64,000 nt of DNA from Fasciola hepatica. Its lineage: Eukaryota; Platyhelminthes; Trematoda; Plagiorchiida; Fasciolidae. This document shows, one piece after another, positions 1 to 13,742 of the stretch. How positions within the stretch are numbered: position 1 is the stretch's first letter; each line of letters starts with the position of its first letter. A program made the position numbers and the translations under genes. The stretch covers positions 5,386,001 to 5,450,000 of the forward strand of contig CANUEZ040000163.1 in the NCBI GenBank assembly GCA_948099385.1. Reading direction: 5' to 3'. The notes below the pieces were generated by a model, which saw only the letters and a program-made list of their open reading frames with translations, searched no databases and had not been told where the DNA came from.

Positions 1-700
1 AGTTATTCAAACTAATAATTTACAAAAACTAGTTGGAACGTTGTAGAGTTGAATTCAATATATCATTTTAAAAAAAGACATCCGAATTCAATCATTTTGT
101 TTTCTTGAATGTAAGCTGAATGAGAAAATCAAGGAAAGGTATCCAGAAATTGCACAACGCTGGTGTGCTCTTGTGTTCATCGTTTTGTTTTCTCTTCTTG
201 CAACTTGTACTCCACGTGCAAAGTCAGTGCTCACTTAGACGATAATCATTTCAAAATGGTAATATTATTATACTCTATATTTTCTTCTGTCAAGTTTCCG
301 TATCATATTGAACTGACAGAGCTGTTGCAGTATACGTCCACAATATGCTGAGCAAGCCAGTGGTATGCTATTACACTGCATAACTGATTCAGAGGAGGAG
401 AAAATACTTTCTGCATACTCGCAAGTATTTCGTCCATTGTTCAATGCCATGACGGATGTAGGTACCTATCCCGCTTAAGTTGTCATGTCAAATCATGTCC
501 GTTTTAGCAGTATACACTCTATTTGGATGGATTTTCATCAATTTCGCCATATCTATGGATACAGAGATACATACAAGCTATGGAAGTTATCATCCAAATA
601 AACAGCTCCGTATGTCTGTGGTGACTCTCATCGGATCAATAAACAGACAAGCATGATACAGCAAAACAGATTTACTTACGCAGATGTCCGAGTAAGTAGA
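1..700 (+). repeat. Dispersed repeat block P, copy 1
   Basis: This stretch aligns by eye, in direct orientation, with 29895-30690. Shared landmarks are the TGAATGAGAAAATCAAGG segment (about 118 here), the GCACAACGC segment followed by GTGTTCATCG, the TGCTGAGCAAGCCA segment near 344, and GTGACT before the second-half GATCGATAAACAGAC-like segment. The copies differ by many substitutions and small indels; I judge roughly 75% identity. No coding capacity is shared. It may be part of an old transposon or a segmental duplication, and it probably extends left of the window. Confidence 0.75.
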
Positions 701-1404
701 AATCTCAACTTTGACTCCATGAATGCTGTAAACAAAGCTTCATTTATTTTTCGTAGAATGTGGTCAACGCATATATCATGCAACTGATTCCCAACGGACA
801 TTATATTTTTCAGAAACATTTCTGTAAAAGTCGTACGAAATTCTAACTGGACTGCATACTATGATTGACGTTATGTTGAATTAACTTATTCCCCCGGCTC
901 TTCATTGTTATGTGCGTATACTTTCATGAATGGAAAAACCAGCGAATAGCATATTTATCTCTTTCTAGTATTTATGTGTCTATGTTATTTATGATTGTTA
1001 ATTGAATCAGGTTAATTATCACAGCAAATTATAAGTTTGCAGCGGGACCTCTACGATCCAGGCAACTACACTCTTCGTAGAAGAGTAGAAATGTTATATG
1101 AGAAACATGATGTCCGAAAAACCCCGAGAGTATTAGTTCATCTGACTGGCAGAATAGAATCAATCTGGAGTTCAGTGAAATTCGCTACAGGACAGCCACA
1201 GCCATCATTTGTGTAATGTAAGTACATCACAACTAATTTGGTTCCATAGTATGAAAAATACCTTGCGACAAATTCAAATCAATGGATGACATGGATCCGT
1301 TTATCATTTACACTCAGAGGGAAAATGCTATCGTTTTTGTAAACATTTTCACTCATAAGTACAATGTATCAGGTGTGTGTGTAAGGTCAGCGGCTGTGAC
1401 TTTC

Positions 1405-4240
1405 TCAAAGAACAGGTAGATATACAGAGGCGAGCATTTCACACAGAATGCTACACCGTTTTTTCTTCCAAAACGTTCAGTATTACTATGGAATTATCAA
1501 TTCATGTTAATCATAAATCAAGTCCTACTCAGATCACTTTAAATGAGAATTCGTTTTTTGCGTAATATTGGAACCCACAAATAACAACCATCAAGCACAA
1601 CCCGGAACATTGATATGTGAACAAATTGACAGGACGTTCCCTAGTCACGTTATTCACTAATAAACTGAAATTTGAACGTAATACACACCAGTACACACAC
1701 CACGCCAAGCTCATAACGGTGATGCTCCATGATCCCAGTTGCGATGTATCAGAACGGGCTTATACAGAGTGTGCTTGTCTAACACATTGAAATGGTTCAA
1801 AGTAGAAACAATATTAGGGCTACATGGTCCTGCGCGGTTATTTTATCCGAGAGATTAATTATGCCATCCAGGACAGTCCCCAACTGCTAGAATGCAACCA
1901 GATTGAGGAACATTTTTGAAGCTGGCTTTTTACTCTCTGTCACATCTATAGAGTAACATGGGTCACATAGGTCATTTGTTCTAATGATAAATGCGAGTGA
2001 CCACACGAAAATGTGCAGCAATACATTTATTCTGTATGGATGTGCAGTTGATGGACCGCTACTGTAGACTCTTCTTCCACGAAATTCTGTCCTCTCCAAA
2101 GCAAACGAAATGCACGGAATGCGCACCTATTGACGTTGCGCATCTCGACTGAGGCAGATGATATCGGCCGTCGATTGCTTGTAGTCTACTGCACCCCGTA
2201 ATGAATATGTAAAATATCTATTTCCGCGTGCTCCTCGGACTTCGACTGGCAATTCGTAAGGTTTAAAATTCATTAGAGCTTATCGAGTCATTTTATTCAC
2301 AAATGCAAACCCGTAGAAAATTCGACTACTCAAGTACAGTAGATATTTACTGATCTTTTCGTTGAATTTTTGCTTACCTCATTTTCTTCAAAATTTCTGT
2401 TAGACATATAGAATAATTTGCGAACAACGGCGCATTATGGAAGTTTTTCCTGAATTACTGCGCTGTTTATGAATGGCGAATCCTTTGCTATTTACTTTGG
2501 CGTTACCTCAGCTGAAAATTAAAAAGTGATGTCATTTGGCTGGATATATTTACGCTCTAGTAAGGTTATTCTTCAACTCATGCCAAATCAATTTTGTCTC
2601 AGAATACAACTGCTATTATATGTCACATGAATAAGCCTATATTTCTATTCCGATTGGATAAGCTAAATCTGTTGACAAACCTTTCCAGGATGAAAACTTA
2701 TCACAAAAAATCATCTGTACTGGGATTGCATGTCTGGAATCATGTGTCATATACCTAACATTCGGATCACTTACGCATGCATATGATTTTCCATTTGGCT
2801 GTTGAATTTAGAATAGATTTTGTGCCGTGAAGAAGCAGTGCCAAGTCACCTTAGGGCTTCTTTGAATAGTTAATTCAGCCTACCCGGTTTATTGTGTGCA
2901 GAATATCAGGGAGTAGGAAATTTTCCTGAAAACCCGTCATCTGCAAGGCAGCAGTCCGAACTCTTCCAATCTATTGAGAGGGTACTTTCTGAATACAAAA
3001 CCAATAGCAAGGCTCGCATATCCCACGTAGTAGTGCAGTCGAGACGCGTGTCCCCATAAACCGATCAGTCCATGACACGTCACATTTCAAATCGACCACT
3101 GAGAGACAACCTACTACCTACCCTCTACACCAACCAGCCGATCGATCAGACTTGTGACATACCGTAATTCGACCTAACTAATCACATCTGTGCACCTCGC
3201 TGGGCAACCAATAACGCTGTCATATGTGTACATGTATTCCTTGCCTGATGCTACATAAAGTGTTCATTTTTGGTTCCAATCTAATACAGGTTCCGCATTT
3301 TGTTTGTGGTTACTATTCTGCTGGGAATGAAAGATCGAGGAACCACTAATTAAGTATAATCCGGAGGTCTGCGCGCAGGCACAACACATACAATAGGAAC
3401 AGACGGTTTCACCGAACACGAAATTGAATTCCCCTAAATATGAAAAGCTCAGATGGTCTGAAACATAAGTACGCCTCCAACATATTTCAAATTTTGCATA
3501 ACATAAGATCAACAGCTCTCCAGTTCCATCCATCTCACAGTGTTTAGGTCACAGTTATTACGCAAATCCTTGATTTCATTTACCACATACAACGCTGGCA
3601 GTTTTTCCCTAATAAGGCCATATGGAGTGTCACTGTTTCGAGGCTCAATACGGGTTTCTTTGAAATGTGTGGTTTGCGGAAAAATGCGTGACTATGGTCG
3701 GTTAGGGATCACCGGAAAGTTTTCGAGTGATTATGTTTTTTTGCTGACACATTTACTGAACATTTAACCTCAAGATACATAGACGTATACTTAAATATTT
3801 CATCTGGAAAACGACCCCATTTAGCCAGTATAAATGGTGTACTAAAGAGCATCGTGTACTTATCCCATTGTTTCGTTGACAATCCTTGTTATGACAAAAC
3901 AAGTAAACTTAAATAATTCTAATTGCTTGATAAGTGGTAATATTACATGCACGTTATTGACGGAATCGGAACCTACGTGGACCGTTTCCCGGTTAGGAAG
4001 TCAAAGAGACTTCTTCGAAGTTCCGCTTCACTTGTTCACGATTGTTTTCTGGTTAGGATGCACTGACATTGTATCCAGTTTATCCACACACTATTTGCTT
4101 CTAAATATCAACCTCTTAGTCTTCGAATCTTTCGGAAATACTTTTCAAACATGAGTCTGCAGGTTATTACCCAGATAACCACTCCTAGAGGGGGATACAC
4201 AAGGTCCACAAATGAATTGAACTGCCTAATTAATCAATCT
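1405..4240 (+). repeat. Dispersed repeat block Q, copy 1
   Basis: Aligns in direct orientation with 24425-26905. Clear anchors are AATCAAGTCCTACTCA (1517 and 24529), ATCAGAACGGGCTT (1748 and 24771), and the run around 3820-4100, where both copies carry AGCC-AATATAAATGGTGT-GCTAAA followed by a TGACAAA segment and GTTGACGGAATC-like sequence. Copy 1 is about 350 bases longer, mostly because of unmatched sequence near 3000-3250. The small open frames at 3876-4154 and 26539-26838 are similar only because the DNA is. No motif of a known protein family was seen. Confidence 0.75.
3000..3250. other. Unmatched segment inside repeat block Q
   Basis: About 250 bases, somewhat richer in GC than the surroundings, with no counterpart at the matching place in the second copy (about 25960). 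It contains CCAATAA and a TATA-like GCTACATAAAG near its right end, so it reads like a promoter or LTR fragment inserted after the duplication. Exact borders cannot be set by eye and no target-site duplication was found. Confidence 0.3.
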
Positions 4241-7200
4241 TGTTGTTTGTGCATGTGTTTGAAGATGCAAAATGAAGGAACTGTTGGAATCCGCCTAACG
4301 GGTATTTTCTAAGTTTGTACATTTTCCCGGTTCAAATCGAATAACATTTTCTAGCTTCAAGTAAAACCCCCCGAAATGTCGTGAAAAATAAAAGGACTAC
4401 AGACGCCCAAACACGACTACCAAGTCATCTTTTACATACCAACAACCCAAGTTCAGTTTTCGAAACATTCGGACTCATTTCAGACGGTTTAAGGAATAAT
4501 ACCTGGAAGTACGCACCTAGAGAGAGATGCATAAGGTCTCAAACCGAGTGGAACTGGCTGTTAACTTACTCCCAAAGTTTATGTTCAAAAAATATGTGAA
4601 GAAAAAGAAATGCTGATAACAACCTGCCGGACATGTCCAAAAGAAGTTTGTACATTTTCTGGTTACAAACAGAATAACATTTCTTCGCAAGAAGTAAAAT
4701 TTCCAGCAATGTCGTAAATAATATAATGACCGTTGGGAATCAATTGCATGATACAAGCATTGACCATATTCTGCGAAGAATGAACGAAAGGCTGCATATT
4801 ACGTAAAAACACTGGGTAGTTGAGTTACTGGGTGTTCACGGTTGTATTTGTCAGCAGTTGGAAACTCAACTCGCTGCAGTTTATGTACTCAATTTTTCGA
4901 GTGAGATATCCATAAACTGACTATTGCTGCTAGGAAAACGCTCATAGCAGGGAGTTTAAATGGAAATTCAAAAAAGCAACCAATGTCTACTATTGTTTCC
5001 GTCATGGAGATCGGTTGATCGCTCATATGAGAGATTTTAGAGGTGCTGCCTGTGTGACAATAATTAGTAAGGAAATATTACTGCAAACAAGTACGCGGTG
5101 CAAACACGAATGTGCATAGAATCGGTTCCACTTGCATTTTACGGTCGACAGGCATTGACAACCACGCAGACAGACCTGCAGTGATGTCAAACCGGAGGAT
5201 GAACTATTCAGAGTACAACGGAACTACAACCACAATCATCACAGTTCGCGAATGTGAGTCATGTTTAAGTCCGGCGAGGAACAAGTTCACCTCGGATACA
5301 GCAATATATCACCCTTATAAGAAACGAGACTTCTTTTCAGCCTGTCGTGAGGCTCATGAAATACGACGATCATAAACGAAATATGACTAACGGCGGCTTG
5401 GCACGGGTGGCATGGCGTCATCCAAAAACCAAGATATTTCGCCTCAGTGATCCACTTTCGAGACTGAATATAATACTGCGCATACGAGAAAAGTAGATAC
5501 GAGTGTAAACTGTTACGCACGAAAGTATCACTTATCAATATCCTTAGCCGACTAGAAATCTGGTATACTTTGCATACAACTGACACAAGTAGATAAATGG
5601 AATGTAGTCAGGAAACGAATAGGAATTTATTGGTGATGAAGATGTATTCTTACTCCTTATCATTAGTCGTACCGCCCACTGGCTGAATTAATTTTGCAAC
5701 CATAAAGCAAATAAGGAACAGCTAAATTCAAGAACTAGTTAGGACAACGAATTCTGAACTGTGACAATTTATAAGTGATGATTTGTATTGGCCTAATTTA
5801 CCAAAGAAATGAACAAAAGTACAGGGTGGTGAATTCCATCCACTGTTTTCCGCAACCCTCTCGGTGGCTTTACCCAACTTGGCCTTACCTGCCGTCAATC
5901 TAACTGCGATGTCTGACAAAAGATAAAACAAGTAACCAAGAATTTCAAATTGGGTTGGTCCCGAAGGAGGCTAAATGATTGGAGAGAAATTAAATGAATA
6001 TTTCCTAAAGCATAAATCAAGAGGATTTATCGGGGATTGTAACAGAGCGTCTGATTACTATTCGTTGAGATGAGCAAATGGAAAACAAGAACATGTGTAC
6101 CGACGCACATCTAGAACAATGAAATCATTTGAATGGAAGCGGGGCAAATCACGCAGGCACTGAAATGGTCTACAGATAGTGGAATACAAAATGAGTAAAC
6201 GAAATTAAAGAGTCAGAACCGGGATCAGTTCGATGCGCCAGGTGAAACATTGTAGTAAGGTTGTATTATTCAATACCAAAGCGTAGTCGAAATCGTGTTG
6301 TGACCCATTTGGCTATATCGTTCGAAAAGAGGAGACCAACCTGCGTTGAGCCTGTTTACGTATCCCGGAGAGATCCCGAAAGATTTTGTGTACCACTTAT
6401 ACTTAGTTGGATAGACACTTTTATTGATTCCGAACAAGGCTGAATCAGCTGTGCAAAGCTTCAGTAATTATTTAGGGTTATTCAGTTTTGATTTAATGGT
6501 GAATTAAATTATTTTCAGACGTTTTTCTGTATAGATTATTCTTAGACAGTAATCTATGTCTGAAGTTCCACATGGACGACCCACAGAATCACATCTTCGT
6601 TTCTGACCTACGAAGACAACAGCCACAAACATATTAGTTTGCTATTTCAGACATGATCTGCCACAAACAGTAAGACTAAAAGTGGAGCTTATTTTTCATT
6701 GACGTGGTAAACAGACCGGTTTGAAGTTCACAGCACTCACGGCCAAACAAACAGCGTTTGAGCTGCAAGAAAAACAAGGATCCTACAGCTTTTTCAATCA
6801 AATGAATGTAAACCTTCAAAATGACCGCAAACACTCGTGCTCATCGGTTCAGTTGACTCCAGGTTTTGGTCTCGAGGCCTTTGTAGACAACCACGGGCCA
6901 CAACACACGTTTATTGATTGGATTTTCAGCTCACTGTGTGAACTTCTTCTCTTCCAGTGATCCGAGTAGAATAATTTTGGTACCAAGGTTTGAAAGCATA
7001 AAGTTGAAATTGTAATTTTTCACCATATGTCTATATTCAAATACAGCTACGTAGGAAGATGGAACTGAGAATCTGATGGCACACCCGGTCTTTCAGAAGA
7101 AGGAAAATTTTCCCGTTGGCATACGAAGGAAATGGCTAAGATCTCCGTCCAGAATGATTTTAGGTGAATTCAGCTTGCTTTGCTTGACACTGTCGGCTCA

Positions 7201-8779
7201 GTTGTGCTATTCTGTTAACAGACTTAAAGGTGCCTTCAGATCATACAACTGGATTGATTGTACGAAAAATGTCCGTGGTTCCCGCAGGACACATTGGTCT
7301 AAAAAGTAACTTATCAGACACTTGTTTAATTACACTTGTTAGTTTGAGTAACGTGAGTGCGTGGTACATACGCTGATCTTGTTCAGTGGCCGTTCTTGAA
7401 TGCTCCACCAGTGTGCGATTTATACCTCGCACGTTAAGACTAGTTTATTAGCGAACGGTCTGACATAAATGATTCGACATAAAATGCTGGCGTGACAGAA
7501 ATTTAATTGAATTTATCCCTCAGATAATGTGGAATGATGGAATTGAGTTAAGCAGTTATTGAAGGAGACGGTTTATCGGAAAGAAATCTTGAAATGGGAA
7601 ACGAACGGTAGAGGATTGGTTGAATAGCTTATTTAGTGCGCTTAGGTCGGATTTATGGCTGCAACAGTCTTTACTATTTGCGTCAGTCGATACGTATACT
7701 GTTACCCTCACTCGGCTCAAATGCGGTGACCAGTAGTTACCGTAGTATTTTTCTAACAAGCATTACAGGTATATTGTTCTCCAGCACCTTTCCGTGATCT
7801 TGCAAATCTTTGGAAGACGGAAAAATTGGTACCTCATCAATAGCCATGCACTACCGGCCGGGATAGAGGTTGCAGATTCTGATAACGATTTAGAATATAT
7901 CTGGTCTTATTATCGTATGGTATCCAACGTTACTACTTTGTAAAAATGTAAGGCTTGGGTGGCAGACATCAGAGTATTATTTGAAGCCCGAAGACAGAGG
8001 GTAGGAAATCAAGTGCAAGATCTGTCTTTCTAAGGTTCCTTCTTGTTCACACAAATCGTAAATTATCTCACTTCGTGAAGAGAATACTGTTCAGCAGAGA
8101 GCGATACGTCACGATTTACGAAAAAAGAATCGTTATTACTAGGCCATGCATCATCCATGCCTTATTCACCATCAACACTACTGAAGTGGTTTGCAGCCAT
8201 TTCATATCAGTTCGCAATCGTCACTTGTATGCATTCGACGAATTCGGCGGGTACTCGACTTCAAAATGAACCACACCCAGGTGTTCAGCACTGGCACAAT
8301 TTAAATAGCTCCTTCGTCCCACCAATATCCTTTCGGCTGAAATCAGCCTCCACTCAGCCAAAGACCATTTTAGATACAGCCCGGCTGGAGGAGTTTAGCT
8401 TTACATTATTCAAGTATTCATATTGACCTAATTGTCAATGTTAGCAGTTTGTCCCTACATAACACTTTGTGCATTGAAGACCTTTGTGGAATGGCACAAC
8501 GTTTTCTCTTTATGCTTATGAGCGCGATGCTAACAAGTAATAATGAGTCCTTTAAGAGAGAAATCGAAATCCTGGCTAATAGAATGCTTCAAATAATTTT
8601 GACAATAGAAGCAAAAGTCTAGAACTCTAATCGGGAGGGCGTGACTGCTTACGTGCACGCGCCCTGAGCCACTGAATGTCTTGTTGTGTTTAAGTTGTCG
8701 AAACAAAACTAACTGGAACCAATGAATGGTCAATTTCAAAGTGCAGATTTTTCATCAATAGAATGTAAGATCGGTAAAA
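4241..8779. other. No recognisable gene
   Basis: I see only short open frames of chance length here. The part at 4380-4620 weakly resembles the end of block Q around 4140-4240, suggesting a small internal duplication. No RNA gene, transposase or reverse-transcriptase motif was found. Confidence 0.5.
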
Positions 8780-8862
8780 GGAGCATGAATCGTATTTATT
8801 GGAAAATTTACCTGCAATTTTTGTGCCCGAAAATCCAATGCCGCTAATCGGAGTCGAACCGG
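8780..8862 (-). repeat. tRNA-derived SINE, partial, minus strand
   Basis: Read on the minus strand, GGTTCGACTCC (plus coordinates 8850-8860) is a good RNA polymerase III B box. It is followed by a tail that matches the SINE at 9079-9215: the GCGGCATTGGATTTT segment pairs with GGCGGTGAACTTTGGA, and AAATTTTCCAATAAATAC pairs with TATTTTCCGTTATATAAATAAAT. The A-box half is not recognisable, so the copy looks 5' truncated. Very short SINE copies like this are non-autonomous and depend on a LINE for movement. Confidence 0.5.
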
Positions 8863-9078
8863 CGATATCCGATTATGCCCCTGGTTCCAGTAAAACATTC
8901 AGTGAATATATTTCAATGTCCATCGGAATACGTTCATTCGAGTGCTGTTCGTCTCATTGAGAAGTGACGGACGAGTCTATCCCGGTGAATAAAACCACAA
9001 GTTTCTGTGTATCATTTGAGTAATGGTTTGCGCATCACTGAATGTTCACTTGCGTTATTCACACCCGATTGGCCGAAC

Positions 9079-9215
9079 CGGGATAGTTCAGTTGGTGGAT
9101 TTTCTGCCCGGTAAGTGGAATGTCGTCGGTTTGGTTCCGGCTCACGGCGGTGAACTTTGGATGTGAAAAAGCATGTGTATTTTCCGTTATATAAATAAAT
9201 GAGTTCTGTGAATCA
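9079..9215 (+). repeat. tRNA-derived SINE
   Basis: A tRNA-like head carries an A box TAGTTCAGTTGGTGG (9084-9098) and a B box GGTTTGGTTCC (9128-9138) at about tRNA spacing, with GTAAGTGGAATGTCGTC between them as in the variable region of many tRNA-derived SINEs. It then runs into a non-tRNA body ending in an A/T-rich tail (about 9180-9200). The acceptor stem does not pair well, so this is not a functional tRNA. A second, inverted, partial copy lies 220 bases upstream. Confidence 0.6.
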
Positions 9216-10036
9216 GCCTGTCAAGAAAGGTGTTTTAGACAGGAATAATCAACGTAACAGTGAACTAGTTACTACACCCTCATCCCTCTGCACTGAATGA
9301 TTTTCTTTCATGGGTTGATGCGATCATTTAGAAGCATGATATTGACTGCTTTGTGAGTAAGACATTTATTGTCGTGTCACTGTTTCTTTTGCAATAAAAA
9401 GGGAAAATTGTAATGAATTCACTGACGTCAACGTGTTTACACAGTTGAAAGCAGAAATTCAATAAACATCTCCTCATGCTACAATGAGCAGAAAACAGGT
9501 TTTTTCTTGTGGAACATATGGTAATGGCCACATATACCTACTAGAACCTTCGTCCACAACAAGTTGTTTTTTTGCATCGGCTTCGACAATAATCGGATAA
9601 ATGTTGCGGCTTTCATTTGCTGATAAAAGTTTTCCATTTAGCTTATGTGAACAGGCACTTATCATATCAGCTTATTCGCCAAATTTGAAGGGGTCCAACG
9701 CGTGGCACGAAATGGGCTTTCTCACGATCTTCCATCTTCCGTTATGTGATGGGAGCAACTAGCTGACCTGGATGAAATCTGCAGTCCCGATTTAGTTTAG
9801 CCTTATTGAATGACACATGGTTGTTTTGTCTGTTGGTTTCTCGATCCCGTTTCTGTAATCCGCCAATTATAATCTATCTGACTGAGCAGAATATTCTTGC
9901 ACAGTTCGATTGGATGTGATGAGTCTGAATCATGACGGTGGTCTGGCATAGCAATTAGTGCACTAATAACTTCATTGTTTTATCATTCCTAATTGGTTAC
10001 CCCAAAAGAGAATCGCTCATTGGTCAGTAAAATCGT

Positions 10037-10043
10037 TATAAAA
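10037..10043 (+). promoter_or_regulatory. Putative TATA box of the candidate secreted-protein gene
   Basis: TATAAAA, flanked on the right by GC, lies 46 bases upstream of the ATG at 10083. Transcription would start near 10065-10070, leaving a 5' leader of only 10-20 bases. The combination TATA, short leader, ATG, signal peptide and consensus donor within about 110 bases is what makes the downstream gene credible. The motif alone would occur often by chance in this AT-rich sequence. Confidence 0.4.
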
Positions 10044-10082
10044 GCACAATAGAAAGATCGGACTAAATAACCTGTCAGCAAT

Positions 10083-10146
10083 ATGTTTGTCTTGCAAACC
10101 CTTCAACTGTTTGCAATCTGTCTCCTTTGGATCAATGTGGAAGGCA
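10083..10146 (+). CDS. Exon 1 of the candidate gene: signal peptide
   Basis: The 64-base exon starts MFVLQTLQLFAICLLWIN and continues VEG. It has a short N-region, a hydrophobic core of about 14 residues and a small residue for cleavage at the end, a typical secretory signal peptide. It ends after the first base of a codon (phase 1) at a consensus donor, GGCA|GTAAGT. The next strong acceptor, CTTCTGTTTAATTCTTCCAG, ends at 10251, only 105 bases on. Reading straight through the donor also stays open to 10313, so an unspliced alternative cannot be excluded. Confidence 0.5.
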
Positions 10147-13100
10147 GTAAGTTGAACAGTGATAACAATGCTAGTGATAATATCGATAATACAATAACCA
10201 GCGTAGAAGACGTTATAGTGTTTGTGGTATGCTTCTGTTTAATTCTTCCAGTCAGTGGCACTGGCAGAGAAGGATCGAGTTTATTGGAGCGAATCCACCA
10301 GAATTTTCAATGAAAGCATTGTAACAAACTTTTTGACTGAAGTATATACAACGAACATTTGGCTGGTCTTCGTGGTAGAGGGACAGCTGCAAAAAGACTA
10401 ACGTTGATGTGAGTTTCACGGAGGAATTTTGGATGCTCAGTATCTTGAGTTTCACACATTACTGCACTATTGTGACTCATTTGATCAGTCCAAACATATC
10501 CGTCGGCACGAAGACTTTTTCACTGGCATATCGGAGTCAAATATTTAAAAATATCTGACCGAATATGGCTGTTTTAGCAGTTTACTCAAAAAATCACTTT
10601 TGTTTAATTACAACTATTACTCAATTAACTTCAAACCACTTTCAGCCATCAATTAAAAAAGGAATAGCTAATTTTTTTTTTGTTTTATTTTATTGTGAAT
10701 TAGCAATAATAGCTTTGCACCAATGCAGATGGATCACGTGATTCCGGTTTTATTGAAATCTCTAGTCGTTTCATCCAAAGGCCAATTTAAGTATCTTGTT
10801 GCCCAATATAGTAGTCCTTCTGGTTTTGCAAAAATTCCCATTGCTAAGTGCAACCAAGTAGGGATTCCTTTCCACTTACAGTCCTCTTTTCTCACATTTT
10901 CTTCTCTTATTTACCAATAGTATGTAACTTTGTTTCAAAATCTGATATGCTTCATTGCACCTCGTTTTCGACAGTTTTGAAGAGAAGTGGTTTCGGGAAT
11001 ATGAGGTAAAATAAGGGTGGTCCTGTATTTCTGTCACGCTCCAGATACATTCCCTAAACTCCTGTCTCTGTGGTGTCTACATGCGACCAATGTTTATTGA
11101 GGTAAATTGTTCTGATTGGTGATGTCAATAACAACGAGTCCTTCACGAATTCGAAGCCATTGCCTTGTCTTACTTTTGATATAATAATAATGAATTTTTA
11201 GATTGGAACTCACCGATTTTCTTCTATCAGCCTATCCGGACAGACCTCGAGACCAATCATAATGCCCGATCACATTCTTGTATCTGTATCCGTGTCCACT
11301 CGCCCATCATGTCCTAAATTTCCGTTTCTCTTTGCAAGCTGGAATCAAAATGACGTTGTTGGAATTGAGAACAAGTCTGGAAGAATTTGTCCGAACTACC
11401 GACCAACACATCACGGATTTTGGAAATCTGCTTGCTACTAGTGAGTGAACATGGGATTTTAAAAACTATGAATATGCACATTCTCACGCAATAATGTGCC
11501 TGCACAGTGCACAGTTGTACGAAAAACTCCATTGTAAACCTTGATCAAAGTAGAAACAGCTGGAGGTATCAGTTAGTTCTTGCACATATTGTTTGAAGAA
11601 AACTGGCTATTTGTGCATCAGAAATAGGTGTAATGTTTATGCGGTGATATTTACTGTGTCGTTGTACTTCACTGAACTAAGACCGGCTGCAGAAAATATT
11701 TCGTGACATTTGCATTGAACCAGGATTGATGTTTTTATACTATGAGTGGAATGTCACATTTCATTATTAAGTGAAAAGCTAAGATATTCGTGTATTTTGA
11801 CCCACACAAACAATGCCTAAATATTCAGATGACAAACGGAAATGCAAGGAACTGTGGAAGAAGTTTGAAGATGTTACTACCAGCTTGAGTGCAGGTTAGT
11901 AAAATGTCTTGATATCCTCACAACTGATGACTGAAAAATAAATACGTTTACTGCATAACCATACTAGTGCTTCTGCAAATACTGCTCAGTTTTTTGTAAA
12001 TGTAGATGATTGAGATAACGTGCTTCCATGTAAATGCATTATCAGTCAACGCGTGAGAATTTAGTTCAACCAATCGACCCATTTTTATAGAAAACAATAA
12101 ATCAGGTGTGAAACATGGCACAATGATTACTAGATGTAATTCGTTGAAAACCACGTTGGAAAATTTGAACTAGGCAAATAGTTGATTTCTGAAGTTGTAC
12201 TCACCTATCTCAACCACTTTAAAACAGAAGTTGTGCAATACAGCCTTTTCGAAAGGATCTTCAGTTTGGGTGAGTACCTAGTCACTACTATCGTGTTTTA
12301 TCAGTTACAATATCTTGATGGTAATGCTTCAAGTTTGGTGTTTCTCAATATGTTGGTGTCTCAGCACAAATCTCGTGACTGCACAGTCACGAGTGAGTAA
12401 TACCTGTATTATTTTCCTTGCCTACGCAGTCTCGATGAAAATCAAGCTTGAGAATCTTAGGGAGGGTAGAACTTAAGTACAAAGAAACTAAGAATGAACT
12501 TTTGCTCACTATAATTAAGGTTTACGAAAGATTTGATTATAAGGTTCTTTTTTGATAATTGTTTTAAAAGTTGAAACATGAGACTATGTTCTGAAGGTTA
12601 GTGGTAGAAAACGGACTTCATAATTGTGCAAGAATCACCTCGCGATTCTTGAAATGAACTCTTATTCCATGTCAGCTCCTGTTGGGCTATTTCTGATGGC
12701 AGCCATAAGTCTACCAAGCACTGTATAACAGGGATTAGCAACGATATCATACATGCATTTGGTATGAATTTCATGTATTGGATTTTGAGTAAAATATTGA
12801 AAACTTTGGTTTCGATTTTCGGAAAAAAGTAACCGACCAATTGATGGGAGCTGTCAATTCAAAAAACATATGAAACAACAATTCTACAGAGGTATCAGAA
12901 TTCACATTCAAGAGATATTCAGGTAATTTAGGGCTCATTTGATTGAACGGTATTTCGGATCCTGAATGTGGCCAACTCAAACCATCATTGTTACTGTTTT
13001 GCCGCGTCACTCATGTTGATCTTTTGGGACTATCTGTTAAAAAGTGTTTGCCTTTTTAATGTTGTTATTCGACAGAAAAGATCGGTTAGTGATAATTTCG

Positions 13101-13705
13101 AATTTCAAACACGCCATTATATTATGAATGTATACACAGCTGTTACTAATAACATCAATGTCTGCAGCATGGCAGTGCCCGATAACTTGAAGTTTGACGA
13201 GTTCTACATTCCCAGGATAAACTACGAAAATATAATTTTTTTTTACCGTAACCTTTCATTGTTTTGTATGTGCGTATGTAGATGCTGCATGAATTATCAG
13301 TACATGCTTAAGAGTTCGTTATTCTGAAAGAAGCTTCATTTGAGATTCTAAAAATGTGTACCCAACTTGTCATTCAATTTCATATGAAATCACCTGTATG
13401 CAAACTGCACCTACCTATTGGCTTCATATATCTTACTTCAGGGATATTATTGACTAAAGCTTTGCAAGCCCATGGCTACATAACTCGACTGCTTAATTCG
13501 GCAAAAAGTCAACGGATCCCACCAGTATTGCCCCGTAAGTGTTTTGCAGGTACAGTTCAAATGTAGATTTCATCTGATTTCTCTATCCTCCAATGATTCG
13601 TTTCAAGCATATAACGAAATTGTACGCAGTACATAATAACTTGTTTATTATGGAAAACACACCAGCTTCCGTACCAGCAGTCCGATACCTTGTTCATTCT
13701 ATGGG

Positions 13706-13742
<37 letters not shown>

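Noticed and set aside
3876..4154. Frame similar to 26539-26838 as a conserved gene family
   Set aside because: The similarity is explained by the surrounding DNA repeat (block Q); substitutions do not favour synonymous positions by eye.
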